DNA of 64,000 nt, taken from NCBI RefSeq assembly GCF_015624505.1, contig NZ_CP061379.1, positions 7,439,001-7,503,000 of the forward strand, read 5' to 3'. The position numbers were made by a program, and so were the translations under genes. Each line of letters starts with the position of its first letter. The stretch's first letter is position 1. Shown one piece after another: positions 47,735 through 56,184 of this stretch. The DNA comes from Bradyrhizobium commune (GTDB taxonomy: Bacteria > Pseudomonadota > Alphaproteobacteria > Rhizobiales > Xanthobacteraceae). The notes beneath the pieces were generated by a model. The model made no database searches. It worked only from the letters and a program-made list of their open reading frames with translations, and had not been told where the DNA came from.

Positions 47735-47782
47735 GCGCGCGCGGCTGCCCGTCCCATCCAAACGGCCGCGCGCGCCTTTTTT
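47735..47782 (+). terminator. intrinsic terminator between sortase target and sortase genes
   Basis: A perfect 11-bp GC stem, GCGCGCGCGGC (47735-47745) and GCCGCGCGCGC (47765-47775), is followed by C and a run of six T. It lies 31 bp after the target's stop and 29 bp before the sortase ATG, so sortase expression must rely on read-through or a promoter inside the stem-downstream region. Confidence 0.8.
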
Positions 47783-47810
47783 CTTCCCCGTCATTGCGAG
47801 TGTGGAAACA

Positions 47811-48392
47811 ATGACCCGCCTCATCCCTCCTCTCGTTCTGGCGCTCGTCGGCACCATCCTGTTCGGCGATGGCGCCTACATCCACGCCAAGGCCTGGCTT
47901 GCGCAGCTGCTGCTGGAGCGCGCGTTCGACAGGAGCGTTGCGACCGGCCAAGCGGTCAAGCCGTGGTCCTGGGCCGACACATGGCCTGTCGCACGGATCG
48001 AGGTGAAGCGGATCGGCGCAAGCGCCATCGTGCTCGCAGGCACGAGTGGACAGGCGCTTGCCTTCGGGCCCGGCCATCTCAATCAAACTGTTGATGCCGG
48101 CGAGCGCGGCGTTGCCGTTTATGCCGCGCATCGCGACACGCATTTCCGTTTCTTGCGGAACGTTGCCATCGGTGAAGTGATCGAGATCACGCGCGCCGAT
48201 GGCAGGCACTTCCGTTATCGCGCGGACGCTTCCAACGTCGTCCGTTTTGACGCATCGGGGATCGATCCGGCAACGCCGGGTTATGAACTGGCGTTAACAA
48301 CCTGCTGGCCATTCGATGCCATCACGCCCGGTCCCGAACGCTACATCCTTCACGCCACGCTGATTGAATCCGACAGCGAGGCTGTCCATTAA
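47811..48392 (+). CDS. class GN sortase
   Basis: A 193-residue transpeptidase with an N-terminal membrane anchor (LIPPLVLALVGTILFGDGAY). Catalytic triad: His107 in YAAHRDTHF, Cys165 in LTTCWPF, and Arg177 in GPERYIL. Class GN sortases are the Gram-negative group paired with a single LPxTx protein, here the adjacent VIT/vWA protein. The enzyme would cleave LPKT-A and transfer the target to an amine. ATG 47811 is preferred; an in-frame GTG at 47802 would add three residues. It is the only candidate sortase in the window. Confidence 0.93.
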   Translation: MTRLIPPLVLALVGTILFGDGAYIHAKAWLAQLLLERAFDRSVATGQAVKPWSWADTWPVARIEVKRIGASAIVLAGTSGQALAFGPGHLNQTVDAGERGVAVYAAHRDTHFRFLRNVAIGEVIEITRADGRHFRYRADASNVVRFDASGIDPATPGYELALTTCWPFDAITPGPERYILHATLIESDSEAVH

Positions 48393-48527
48393 GCATCTCG
48401 TAAATCGCGCAGGAGTGGCGCGACCAATCGCCTCAAGATGAAAGGGCCGAACTGGCGCCGCCGGCCGTAGACCTGTAGGAAGGCCCCTGGATTTTTTATT
48501 TTTTTATGGGCGGAGAAGAAGGGGTAA

Positions 48528-49520
48528 ATGGACAAGGAGCTCAGGCAGCGTCTCGATCAGCGGCTGGAGCAGCTCGAAAACCGCGTCGCTTTGCTGGAAA
48601 GGAACCTGGATCTCGTTGCCGCCGGACAGCGACGCACCTCTCTTCGCAGCCTCTGGCGGCGTCCGCCAATGTGGACCTTCGAACAATATCCTCCGCGCCT
48701 TCTCAACTTCAACGCGTTCAAGCCTGCGCCTGCCATTCCCGCCAATGCGCCGCGGATCGCGATGGTCACGCCGAGCTACAACCATGGGCAATATCTCGGC
48801 GCCACGATCGATAGCATCGTGAGCCAGGCTTATCCGAACCTGTACTATCACGTGCAGGACGGCGCCTCGATCGACGGTACCATCGATCTCTTGAGGAGCT
48901 GCGGCGACGGCCTCAGCTGGAAAAGCGAGCCCGACAAGGGCCAGTCCAGCGCCATCAATCTCGGATTTGCCGGCGTCGACTGCGAAATCATGGCCTACCT
49001 CAACAGCGACGACATCCTGCTGCCCGGGACGCTCGCTTACGTCGCCAACTATTTCGTGTCGCATCCAGATGTCGACATCGTCTACGGCAACCGCATCTTC
49101 ATCGATCGCGAGGGACTAGAGGTCGGCCGCGCGGTGCTGCCGCGCCATGACGGCAAGGCACTGCAATATGCCGACTACATTCCGCAGGAGACGATGTTCT
49201 GGCGCAAGCGCGTGTGGGACAGGATCGGACCGATCGACGAGAACTTCCACTTCGCATTGGATTGGGATTTCATCCTGCGGGCACAGGCCGCCGGATTCAA
49301 GTTCGTGCGCCTGCCGCGATTCCTGTCCTGCTTCCGCATCCACGATGCACAAAAGACGGCGGCGACCTATGCGGTCGGCGCCAGGGAAATGGGCATCTTG
49401 CGGCAGCGCGTTCTCGGATTCGAGCCGACGCATATGCAGATCCGACGCGCCATCGCACCTTACCTCGTGCAGCAAGTCGCCTATCACTATGGCTACAAGC
49501 TCGGGCTCTTGCGATATTGA
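48528..49520 (+). CDS. family 2 glycosyltransferase
   Basis: A 330-residue GT-A enzyme. An N-terminal coiled-coil-like segment (LRQRLDQRLEQLENRVALLE, residues 5-25) precedes the catalytic domain, which opens IAMVTPSYNHGQYLGATI. ADP/UDP-sugar-binding DxD is in YLNSDDILLPG, and the acceptor-side motif FHFALDWDFILRAQ carries the ED-like catalytic site. AAGGGG precedes ATG 48528. The preceding gap (48393-48527) has a T-rich tract at 48491-48506 that may end the sortase transcript. Partner sugar and acceptor are unknown; the sortase locus lies next to it. Confidence 0.9.
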   Translation: MDKELRQRLDQRLEQLENRVALLERNLDLVAAGQRRTSLRSLWRRPPMWTFEQYPPRLLNFNAFKPAPAIPANAPRIAMVTPSYNHGQYLGATIDSIVSQAYPNLYYHVQDGASIDGTIDLLRSCGDGLSWKSEPDKGQSSAINLGFAGVDCEIMAYLNSDDILLPGTLAYVANYFVSHPDVDIVYGNRIFIDREGLEVGRAVLPRHDGKALQYADYIPQETMFWRKRVWDRIGPIDENFHFALDWDFILRAQAAGFKFVRLPRFLSCFRIHDAQKTAATYAVGAREMGILRQRVLGFEPTHMQIRRAIAPYLVQQVAYHYGYKLGLLRY

Positions 49521-49691
49521 ACGACAACGCGGCTCATGAAGCGAAGGCGTCAGTCATGGCAGCGGTCACAAACGCCTGATGGATCGAACATTCCATCGCG
49601 CGGCATGCCATCCGGAAGGTTGCCACTCCGGAGAACTCACCATAGAAGAGAGTGACGCACCGCCAAGAAGAACAAAAGGTGAGGTCACGCC

Positions 49692-51926
49692 ATGGAAGCC
49701 CGAGTTTCTGTTGCATCCGTGTCTGCCGCGTCTGTCTCTCCGCGCCCGTGGTCTCCGCCACCTGACGCCGGCGACATCGTCAAGGGCATCCATGCCATGC
49801 TGCACCCGCACAACATCGTGCTGGTGGGCGCGACCGACAAGCCGGGCAATTATGCCGAGCGCATCTGGAACAATCTGGTCAAGTACGGTTTCAAGGGCGG
49901 GCTCTACCCGGTCAACACCAAGCGCGAAACCATCTGGGGCGTACCCTGCTTCAAGGACTTTGCGAGCCTCCCGGAAAAGCCTGATCACGTGCTCGTCCTG
50001 GTTCCCGCACGCTTTGCCGTGCAGGTGATCCGCGACGCTGCCGCAGCTGGTGCGCGGTCGGCGACGATCGTCACCTCGGGCTTCAGCGAGTTGCAGGATG
50101 AGGAGAGCCAGAAGCTCGCTACCGAATTGCAAGCCGCGGTGCGCGAGACAGGCCTCGCCGTCACCGGCCCGAACTGTCTCGGAAACTTAAGCGCCGGCGA
50201 AAAGCTTTTCACCAATATCGACGATCGCATCGTCACCATGGAACAGGGCGCAGTGGCGATCGCCGGACAGTCCGGTGCCATCGTCATGGCGATCCGCCAG
50301 GCGCTGGAGGATCGCGGCGTTGGCGTCGGCTACATGGTCACGACCGGCAACGAAACGGGGCTTGAGACACCGGACCTGATGCGTTATTTCACCGAGGATC
50401 CGAGCATCAGGGTGATCGTGGTCTACCTCGAAGGCGTGCGCAACACCAAGGCGTTTCGCGACGCCTGCAAGGCCGCGCGTGCCGCGAGCAAGCCCGTGAT
50501 CGCGCTCAAGCTCGGGGCATCCGAAGGCGGCCGCGCCGCTGCGATGGCGCACACCGGCGCGCTCGCTGGCTCGATCGAGACCTTCGACGCGATTGCGACC
50601 CGCGAGGGTGTGATCCGTGTGCGCGGGCTCGATGAGTTGATCGAGACCACCGAATGCTTCGTCCACGCCGCCGTGCCAAAGAGCGATCGGCTTGCCGCGG
50701 TGACGCTGTCCGGCGGCAAACGCGGCATGCTGATCGACGCCTTCGACGCGGTGGGACTGAAGTTCGCGCCGCTGAGCCCGCATGTCAGCGGCGATCTCGC
50801 AAAGATGCTCGGGCCGGGCTCGATCGTTGGCAATCCGCTCGACGCCGGCTTCGCCGCGGTCGTCGATCCCTCCGTCTACATCAAGTCGATCAAGCTGATG
50901 ATCGACGATCCCGACATCGACATCGTCATCGTCGACGCCGAATTTCCAAAGGTGCCGCACGAGCTCCGCGAGCGCAACTTGCGCATCGTCAACGAGATGG
51001 CGGGCAAGGCTGCGAAGCCGGTCATCTATATCAGCGCCATGTCGATCGGCTTCACCGAGTTCACCAAGGGCCTGCGCAAATCTCTGCCCCATCTCGCGGT
51101 GATGCAGGGCCTCGACCGCGCGGTGACCGCGATCAAATCGCTGCTCGACTATGCCAGGCTGCGCAAGGAAGTGCCTGATATCGTCTCGAGCTCGAAACCC
51201 GCCGCGCGCGCCGTGCTGGAGAAAGCGCTGGCATCAGCAACGGGCGCCGCACTCGACGAGGTCGCCTCGAAGAAGCTCTTGAAGGCCTACGGCATCCCGG
51301 TCTCGCAAGAGGGAATCGCTCAGACGGCGGTGGAGGCGGTGAAGATCGCCAAAGCGATCGGCTATCCCATGGTCGCCAAAGTCGTCAGCGCCGAGATCCT
51401 GCACAAATCCGATATCGGCGGCGTGGTGCTGAACCTCAACAGCGCGGCCGAGGTAAAGAAGGCATTCGCCGACATCACGGCGCGCGTGAACAAGCTGAAA
51501 GGCAAGCCGAAGCTCGACGGCATCCTGATCGCACAGCAGGTCAAAGCCGATCTCGAGCTCGTGGTCGGCGCCTCCCTCGATGCCGAGATGGGGCCCGTCG
51601 TGCTGTTCGGCACCGGCGGCATCGACATCGAGCTGATGAAGGACGTGGCACTTGCCGGCGCGCCGCTGGACGAAGCCGAGGCGCGCCTTCTGATCGGCCG
51701 CACCAAGGCCGGCGTCAAGATTCGGGGCTATCGCGGCAAGCCGGCGTTGCACGAGGCCTCCGCGGTCAAGGCGCTGGTTGGCCTCTCCAACCTGATTGCG
51801 GACGCCGGCGACCGCATCGCCTCGATCGACATCAACCCGTTCCTGATCAACGCCAGGACCGGCGTAGCCGTCGATGCGCTGATCGTCCTGAACAATGCCG
51901 CGGCCAAGCGCGCCGCCGGACATTGA
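49692..51926 (+). CDS. NDP-forming acyl-CoA synthetase (acetate-CoA ligase family, fused alpha-beta)
   Basis: A 744-residue fusion. Residues 30-490 form the CoA-binding and ligase (alpha) part, with HNIVLVGATDKPGNYAERI, SGAIVMAIRQAL and the phosphorylated His287 in AMAHTGALAGS. Residues about 520-740 are the ATP-grasp beta part (KAYGIPVSQEG, AKVVSAEILHKSDIGGVVL). The enzyme interconverts an acyl-CoA and ADP/Pi with the free acid and ATP/CoA. Members include acetyl-CoA synthetase and enzymes for other acids such as pimelate or phenylacetate. AGGTGAGG lies upstream of ATG 49692. It is monocistronic. Confidence 0.9.
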   Translation: MEARVSVASVSAASVSPRPWSPPPDAGDIVKGIHAMLHPHNIVLVGATDKPGNYAERIWNNLVKYGFKGGLYPVNTKRETIWGVPCFKDFASLPEKPDHVLVLVPARFAVQVIRDAAAAGARSATIVTSGFSELQDEESQKLATELQAAVRETGLAVTGPNCLGNLSAGEKLFTNIDDRIVTMEQGAVAIAGQSGAIVMAIRQALEDRGVGVGYMVTTGNETGLETPDLMRYFTEDPSIRVIVVYLEGVRNTKAFRDACKAARAASKPVIALKLGASEGGRAAAMAHTGALAGSIETFDAIATREGVIRVRGLDELIETTECFVHAAVPKSDRLAAVTLSGGKRGMLIDAFDAVGLKFAPLSPHVSGDLAKMLGPGSIVGNPLDAGFAAVVDPSVYIKSIKLMIDDPDIDIVIVDAEFPKVPHELRERNLRIVNEMAGKAAKPVIYISAMSIGFTEFTKGLRKSLPHLAVMQGLDRAVTAIKSLLDYARLRKEVPDIVSSSKPAARAVLEKALASATGAALDEVASKKLLKAYGIPVSQEGIAQTAVEAVKIAKAIGYPMVAKVVSAEILHKSDIGGVVLNLNSAAEVKKAFADITARVNKLKGKPKLDGILIAQQVKADLELVVGASLDAEMGPVVLFGTGGIDIELMKDVALAGAPLDEAEARLLIGRTKAGVKIRGYRGKPALHEASAVKALVGLSNLIADAGDRIASIDINPFLINARTGVAVDALIVLNNAAAKRAAGH

Positions 51927-52064
51927 GATCGCATGGGGCTAACTTGTGGCGAGTTATGCTCCCGTCTTCGCTCTGCGAGCTGCGGCGGACAAGTCGTTAA
52001 CCCGCCCAGGTTAACATCGCGGGCTGCTTCCAACTTCCCTGCTTTAGCCGTAAAATCGCCCCTC

Positions 52065-52892
52065 ATGGCACGCGCGAGCAATCTGGTGATCGGAACGGCA
52101 ACGCTGGCGGTGATCGCCGTGGCGTTCGGCGGCCTGCTCGGCGTACAGAAATGGCGTACCATCCAGAGCCGCAGCCAGTTGCGCGTCGTGTTCGAAGGCG
52201 GTTCGGCAAGCGGTCTGCGCCGCGGCGGCCCGGTCAATTTCGACGGCGTTCCCGCCGGCCAGATCGTATCGATCAAGCTCGACAATCCCCGCAAGGTCGT
52301 CGCCCTGGTGATGCTCGACAACGCAGCTCCAATCCGCAAGGACACGGTCGCGGGCATCGAGTTCCAGGGCCTTACCGGCGTCGCTGCGGTCTCGTTGATC
52401 GGTGGTGCGCCTTCGGCGCCGCCGGTGCCGCTCGATTCCGACGGCATCCCGGTGCTGACTGCCGATCTCAGCGACGCCGAGTCCATCGTCGACACCCTGC
52501 ATAACGTCGACCGCGTGATCGTCAACAATTCCGCCGCGATCAAGGACGGACTGCGCACATTCGAAGCCTACACCGCCGATCTCAAGACCAAGGGCAACGA
52601 GATCGATGCGGTCATGGCCAAGGTCGACAGCGCATTTGCGGGCTTCGACAAGGCGGTCACGAAGATCGAGGGCGTGGTGCCCGGCTTCGTCGACGGCAAG
52701 GCCGACGAGCTGTTCGAAAAGGTGAAGGGGCTGCACGAGCTCGCCGACACCATGAAGAAGAAATCGACGGCCTTCCTCGAGGATACCCGCCGTACGTTGC
52801 TCGACGTGAGCGAGGCCGCCAACAAGATGGCCGGCACGCCAGCACCCGTGGCGCCGCGCCCGCCGCGCAAGCCGACGCAGCAGAAGCAGTGA
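52065..52892 (+). CDS. MlaD/MCE family protein (orphan)
   Basis: A 275-residue protein starting at ATG 52065. An N-terminal TM anchor (LVIGTATLAVIAVAFGGLLG) precedes the MCE domain (about residues 38-125), which has VVFEGGSASGLRRGGPVNFDGVPAG split across its strands, then a long helical region ending PAPVAPRPPRKPTQQ. MCE proteins form hexameric rings that move lipids between membranes, usually with MlaE and MlaF partners. None are present here, so it is either an auxiliary subunit or acts with components elsewhere. It ends 3 bp before the autotransporter stop on the opposite strand. Confidence 0.85.
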   Translation: MARASNLVIGTATLAVIAVAFGGLLGVQKWRTIQSRSQLRVVFEGGSASGLRRGGPVNFDGVPAGQIVSIKLDNPRKVVALVMLDNAAPIRKDTVAGIEFQGLTGVAAVSLIGGAPSAPPVPLDSDGIPVLTADLSDAESIVDTLHNVDRVIVNNSAAIKDGLRTFEAYTADLKTKGNEIDAVMAKVDSAFAGFDKAVTKIEGVVPGFVDGKADELFEKVKGLHELADTMKKKSTAFLEDTRRTLLDVSEAANKMAGTPAPVAPRPPRKPTQQKQ

Positions 52893-52895
52893 CGC

Positions 52896-55800
52896 CTACC
52901 AATTGTAGCGCACGACGCCCTTGCCGGCATAGGAGCGCGTGACGCTCGAAAACTCGCCCTCGAAGGTTGCCGACGCGGACCAACCGTTCATCCAGTTCAT
53001 CTGCACTGAGGCGGTGGTCAGCGCCGAGTCGCGCGACTGCGCTGCGCCGTTCACGACGAAGGCAGATCCCGGCAGCGTCTGGAACACCGCACCGACAGTG
53101 CGGTCCGGATTGAAGTCATGCGCCCACGCGGCACGGCCGCGCAGCGTTACCACACCACCCGCCGCGGCAAACGCCTTGTCTGCGCGCAGGCCGAGCTCGG
53201 TGCGGGTGCTGGTCACATCCTTGGCGGCGTAGTTGAGCGCGAAGGCATTGGTGCCGAGCGCCGCGAATTCCGAATAGCTCGGCAGGCTGAATAGGGTGGC
53301 CTGGAGCGCGGCATAAGGCGTCAGCCCGATCCACTGCGTCGCGTAGCGATAACCGCCCTCGACGCGGCCCGAGACGGCGTTGGCGTTGAACTGCGCGCGC
53401 AGCTGGTCGAAGCCGGCGGCCGTGACGGTGCGGTTGGTGGTGACGTCCTGCCAGCCATAGGCAAGCGCCGCGGTGACATAGGCCGGTCCCAAATTGTGGC
53501 GCACGAAGGCGCCGGCCTGAAACAGATCCGAGCGGCCCCAGCCGAGCCCGTTGACGCTAAAACCGGTGCCGCCGCCGGCGAGCGCAAAGCCCGCGACCGT
53601 CGATGGCGAGAAGCGGTAGTCGACGCCGACGGCAGTGCCGTAGACGCTGCTGGTGGTGGTGTTGGAGCCGAGCGCGGCGTTGCCATCGGTGGTCTGCGAG
53701 CCGCCGAAGCCTGCCGCCCAGACGCTCCAGCGCTGCTCGAATGTCGGCGGCGGCGCCTTGCGGTAGATCGAGGCGAAGGCGTCGCTGGGGCGCTTGCCGG
53801 TTGCGGCATAGGCCGACGCGCTTGTCTCGTCGGCATAAGGCGTCGCGCCAGGCGTCTCACCGTGTCCCGAACCGTAGACGTCGGTCAACAGGCTGAGGAA
53901 CAGGCCCATCGCGTTGAACGTGGTCTGTTGCGATCCCGTCGCCGGCTCACCGGAAGCCTGGCTGAGGCCCTGCGGCGACAGATTCGCCAGCGCCACGGGA
54001 AGGCTGCCGGTGGTGTTGAAGATACGCGTCAGCACATTGGCAACGTTCTGCTGATTGATGTTGAGGCCGCCGCCATAGCTGAGCGCGAGATCCAGAAACA
54101 CGTCGTGGGGATCGTAGCTCAGCGTCGCGTGCAGGTTCGACGACAGACCCGTAACCACAGGATTGAAGGTGTCAGGCAGCGTTCCCGCGGTGAGGATCGT
54201 GTAGTGCTTTGCGATCGAGCCGATCGGGACGACTGTGACGGTCGCGCCATTGAGCGTGGATGTCCCCGTGACGACCGCGATGCCGTTGCTCGCACCCGAA
54301 ACCTGCACCATGTAGGTCGACGCGGTCGTGAAGGTGAGGTCGCCGTTCACGTTGAGCGTACCGGTCGGACTGCCCGGCGCCAACGTGCCGCCATTGAGAT
54401 TGATCGTGTTGACGTTGCCCACTCCGCCGAACGTGCCGCCGGATGCGATGCTCACATTGCCGTTGATGGTACCAGCGAGCAGCAGCGTGCCACCCAGCAC
54501 GTTCCAGTCCTGGTTGCCGGTGCCGGTGACCGTCCAGGTCGAGCTGTCGACCTTGTTGAAAGTCGCGAAGCCGTCGTATTGGCGGCCAGTGCCGATCAGG
54601 TCCAGGTTGAAAATATCCTTGCCGGTACCGCCGAGCTGAAACGTGTCGGTGCCGGAGGCGAGCACTAGGCCGTTAATGATGCTGCCGGGGCCGAGGGTGA
54701 GAATGTTGCTGCCACAGCCGCAGAGATCAATCGCGGCGAAACCGGTCGCGGCATTGATCGTGCCGGAATTGAAGACGTTGCCGCCAAAGCTCGTGCTGAT
54801 GCCGACGCCTCCAGCGCCGACATTGATAGTGCCGGTGTTGATGACCTGGTTGCTGGTCGAAAATGCCGACGTCGTGATTCCGGTGCCCGAGGCCCCGACG
54901 GTGATGATGCCGTTATTGATGGCGACGTTATCGTCGCCGAACAATGCGATGCCCTGGGTACCATCGCCGCCAGTAATCCGGCCGTTGTTGGTGATGATGC
55001 CGGACAAGCCGGACAGACCGACTGCGATGCCTCCCACGCCGACGGTGACCGAGCCAGTGTTGGTGACCTTTGCGTCGTTACCGGTGACGCCTATGCCCAG
55101 GCCGAACAGCGCGGCGGCAATGGTGCCGGCGTTGGTGATGGTCTGAGTGTTGCCCAAGGCCAAGATACCGACGGCGCCCTGGCCCACGGAAATCGTGCCG
55201 GTTGCCGTGTTGATGACCGTGTTGCCAGCATTGATCACAACGATACCCCCGGAAGATCCGAAGGAGGAATCACCGACTGTGATCACGCCAGAGTTGATCG
55301 CCGTTGTGCCCCCGGCGACGAAGATGCCGGTGGCGTCTTGAAGGCCGTTGATCGTCCCGGTCGAAGCGTTGGTGATCGTATTGTTCAGACCTGCAAAGAC
55401 TCCAAATCCTCCGACACCGACCGACAAGGCGCCGCTGTTGCCGACGATGTTGTTGTCAAACAGGGAGATCGCTTGACCACCGTCACCGGTGGTGATCGTC
55501 CCGATATTGGCGATGGTGTTGTTACTCAGCATCGAGATGCCGAGACCGTTGTCGAGCACCGTGATGGTATTGTTGTTGGTGACGGTGTTGAAATTGCCGC
55601 CATTGATGCCGGTGAGGCCAGAGCCGGCCGACACCGTGCCGTTGTTGGTGATGACGTTGGTATCGTTGACGTTGATCGACGCCGTTCCATTGTCGTTGAC
55701 GGTCGCCCCCGCCAGCACTTTCACGGTCAGATTGGTGACGCCACCGCCGGCTGCAAAGCCGTTCGTATCCGTGCCGCTACAGGTGACGGTCTGGCCGCTG

Positions 55801-55937
55801 GCCGCCGGGTCTGGCGCGCAGTCGGCCTGTGCCGAGGTTGCCGACAGGCAGAGGCTGAACAGCATTGCCATGGCCGGCGACGCGGCCGCGCCAAGGCGCA
55901 GTCCAACCCGCCCGCTCAATGGCAACCGAAACCCCAC
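52896..55937 (-). CDS. autotransporter with repetitive passenger and beta-barrel domain
   Basis: A 1013-residue type Va secretion protein started at GTG 55937 (GAGGG about 8 nt upstream). The signal peptide ends near SATSAQA (residue 37). Residues 60-430 are a passenger of about a dozen units built on N-x-G-x-I (ITNNGTV, VTNTGSV, AINNGII, VINTGTI), typical of a beta-helix. A pertactin-like segment (GGTLLLAGTINGNVSIASG) follows, and the last 290 residues form the outer-membrane barrel, ending with an aromatic Trp (VVRYNW). The adhesion or surface function is inferred. Confidence 0.9.
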   Translation of the reverse strand: MGFRLPLSGRVGLRLGAAASPAMAMLFSLCLSATSAQADCAPDPAASGQTVTCSGTDTNGFAAGGGVTNLTVKVLAGATVNDNGTASINVNDTNVITNNGTVSAGSGLTGINGGNFNTVTNNNTITVLDNGLGISMLSNNTIANIGTITTGDGGQAISLFDNNIVGNSGALSVGVGGFGVFAGLNNTITNASTGTINGLQDATGIFVAGGTTAINSGVITVGDSSFGSSGGIVVINAGNTVINTATGTISVGQGAVGILALGNTQTITNAGTIAAALFGLGIGVTGNDAKVTNTGSVTVGVGGIAVGLSGLSGIITNNGRITGGDGTQGIALFGDDNVAINNGIITVGASGTGITTSAFSTSNQVINTGTINVGAGGVGISTSFGGNVFNSGTINAATGFAAIDLCGCGSNILTLGPGSIINGLVLASGTDTFQLGGTGKDIFNLDLIGTGRQYDGFATFNKVDSSTWTVTGTGNQDWNVLGGTLLLAGTINGNVSIASGGTFGGVGNVNTINLNGGTLAPGSPTGTLNVNGDLTFTTASTYMVQVSGASNGIAVVTGTSTLNGATVTVVPIGSIAKHYTILTAGTLPDTFNPVVTGLSSNLHATLSYDPHDVFLDLALSYGGGLNINQQNVANVLTRIFNTTGSLPVALANLSPQGLSQASGEPATGSQQTTFNAMGLFLSLLTDVYGSGHGETPGATPYADETSASAYAATGKRPSDAFASIYRKAPPPTFEQRWSVWAAGFGGSQTTDGNAALGSNTTTSSVYGTAVGVDYRFSPSTVAGFALAGGGTGFSVNGLGWGRSDLFQAGAFVRHNLGPAYVTAALAYGWQDVTTNRTVTAAGFDQLRAQFNANAVSGRVEGGYRYATQWIGLTPYAALQATLFSLPSYSEFAALGTNAFALNYAAKDVTSTRTELGLRADKAFAAAGGVVTLRGRAAWAHDFNPDRTVGAVFQTLPGSAFVVNGAAQSRDSALTTASVQMNWMNGWSASATFEGEFSSVTRSYAGKGVVRYNW

Positions 55938-56184
55938 CCCAACGCCCTCGGTCCGGCACTCCCAGCGGTGCCGCCGGTAAATTAGGCGACCGGGTCCCTA
56001 CGTGGAACTACGGAATCGGCGGAATCACCGGTCCGGGGGTTCATGGGGCCAATTCGACAACCCATGTTGCAACCGAGCAACTCTTTTGCTGCGCGGAATT
56101 GTCATGGTGCGCAAGTGCGGAGGCGCCGCCAGGTCGCGGTGTTGACGGTCGTTCACATCAATGACCGACCGTCATCGGCGTGAT

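Noticed and set aside
54643..55146. Open frames on the plus strand inside the autotransporter gene
   Set aside because: Proline/valine-rich shadows produced by reading the N-x-G-x-I repeats on the opposite strand.
56144..56173. Hairpin GACGGTC...GACCGTC after amiE as an intrinsic terminator
   Set aside because: The stem is only 7-8 bp with a mismatch and there is no T-run on the minus-strand side.
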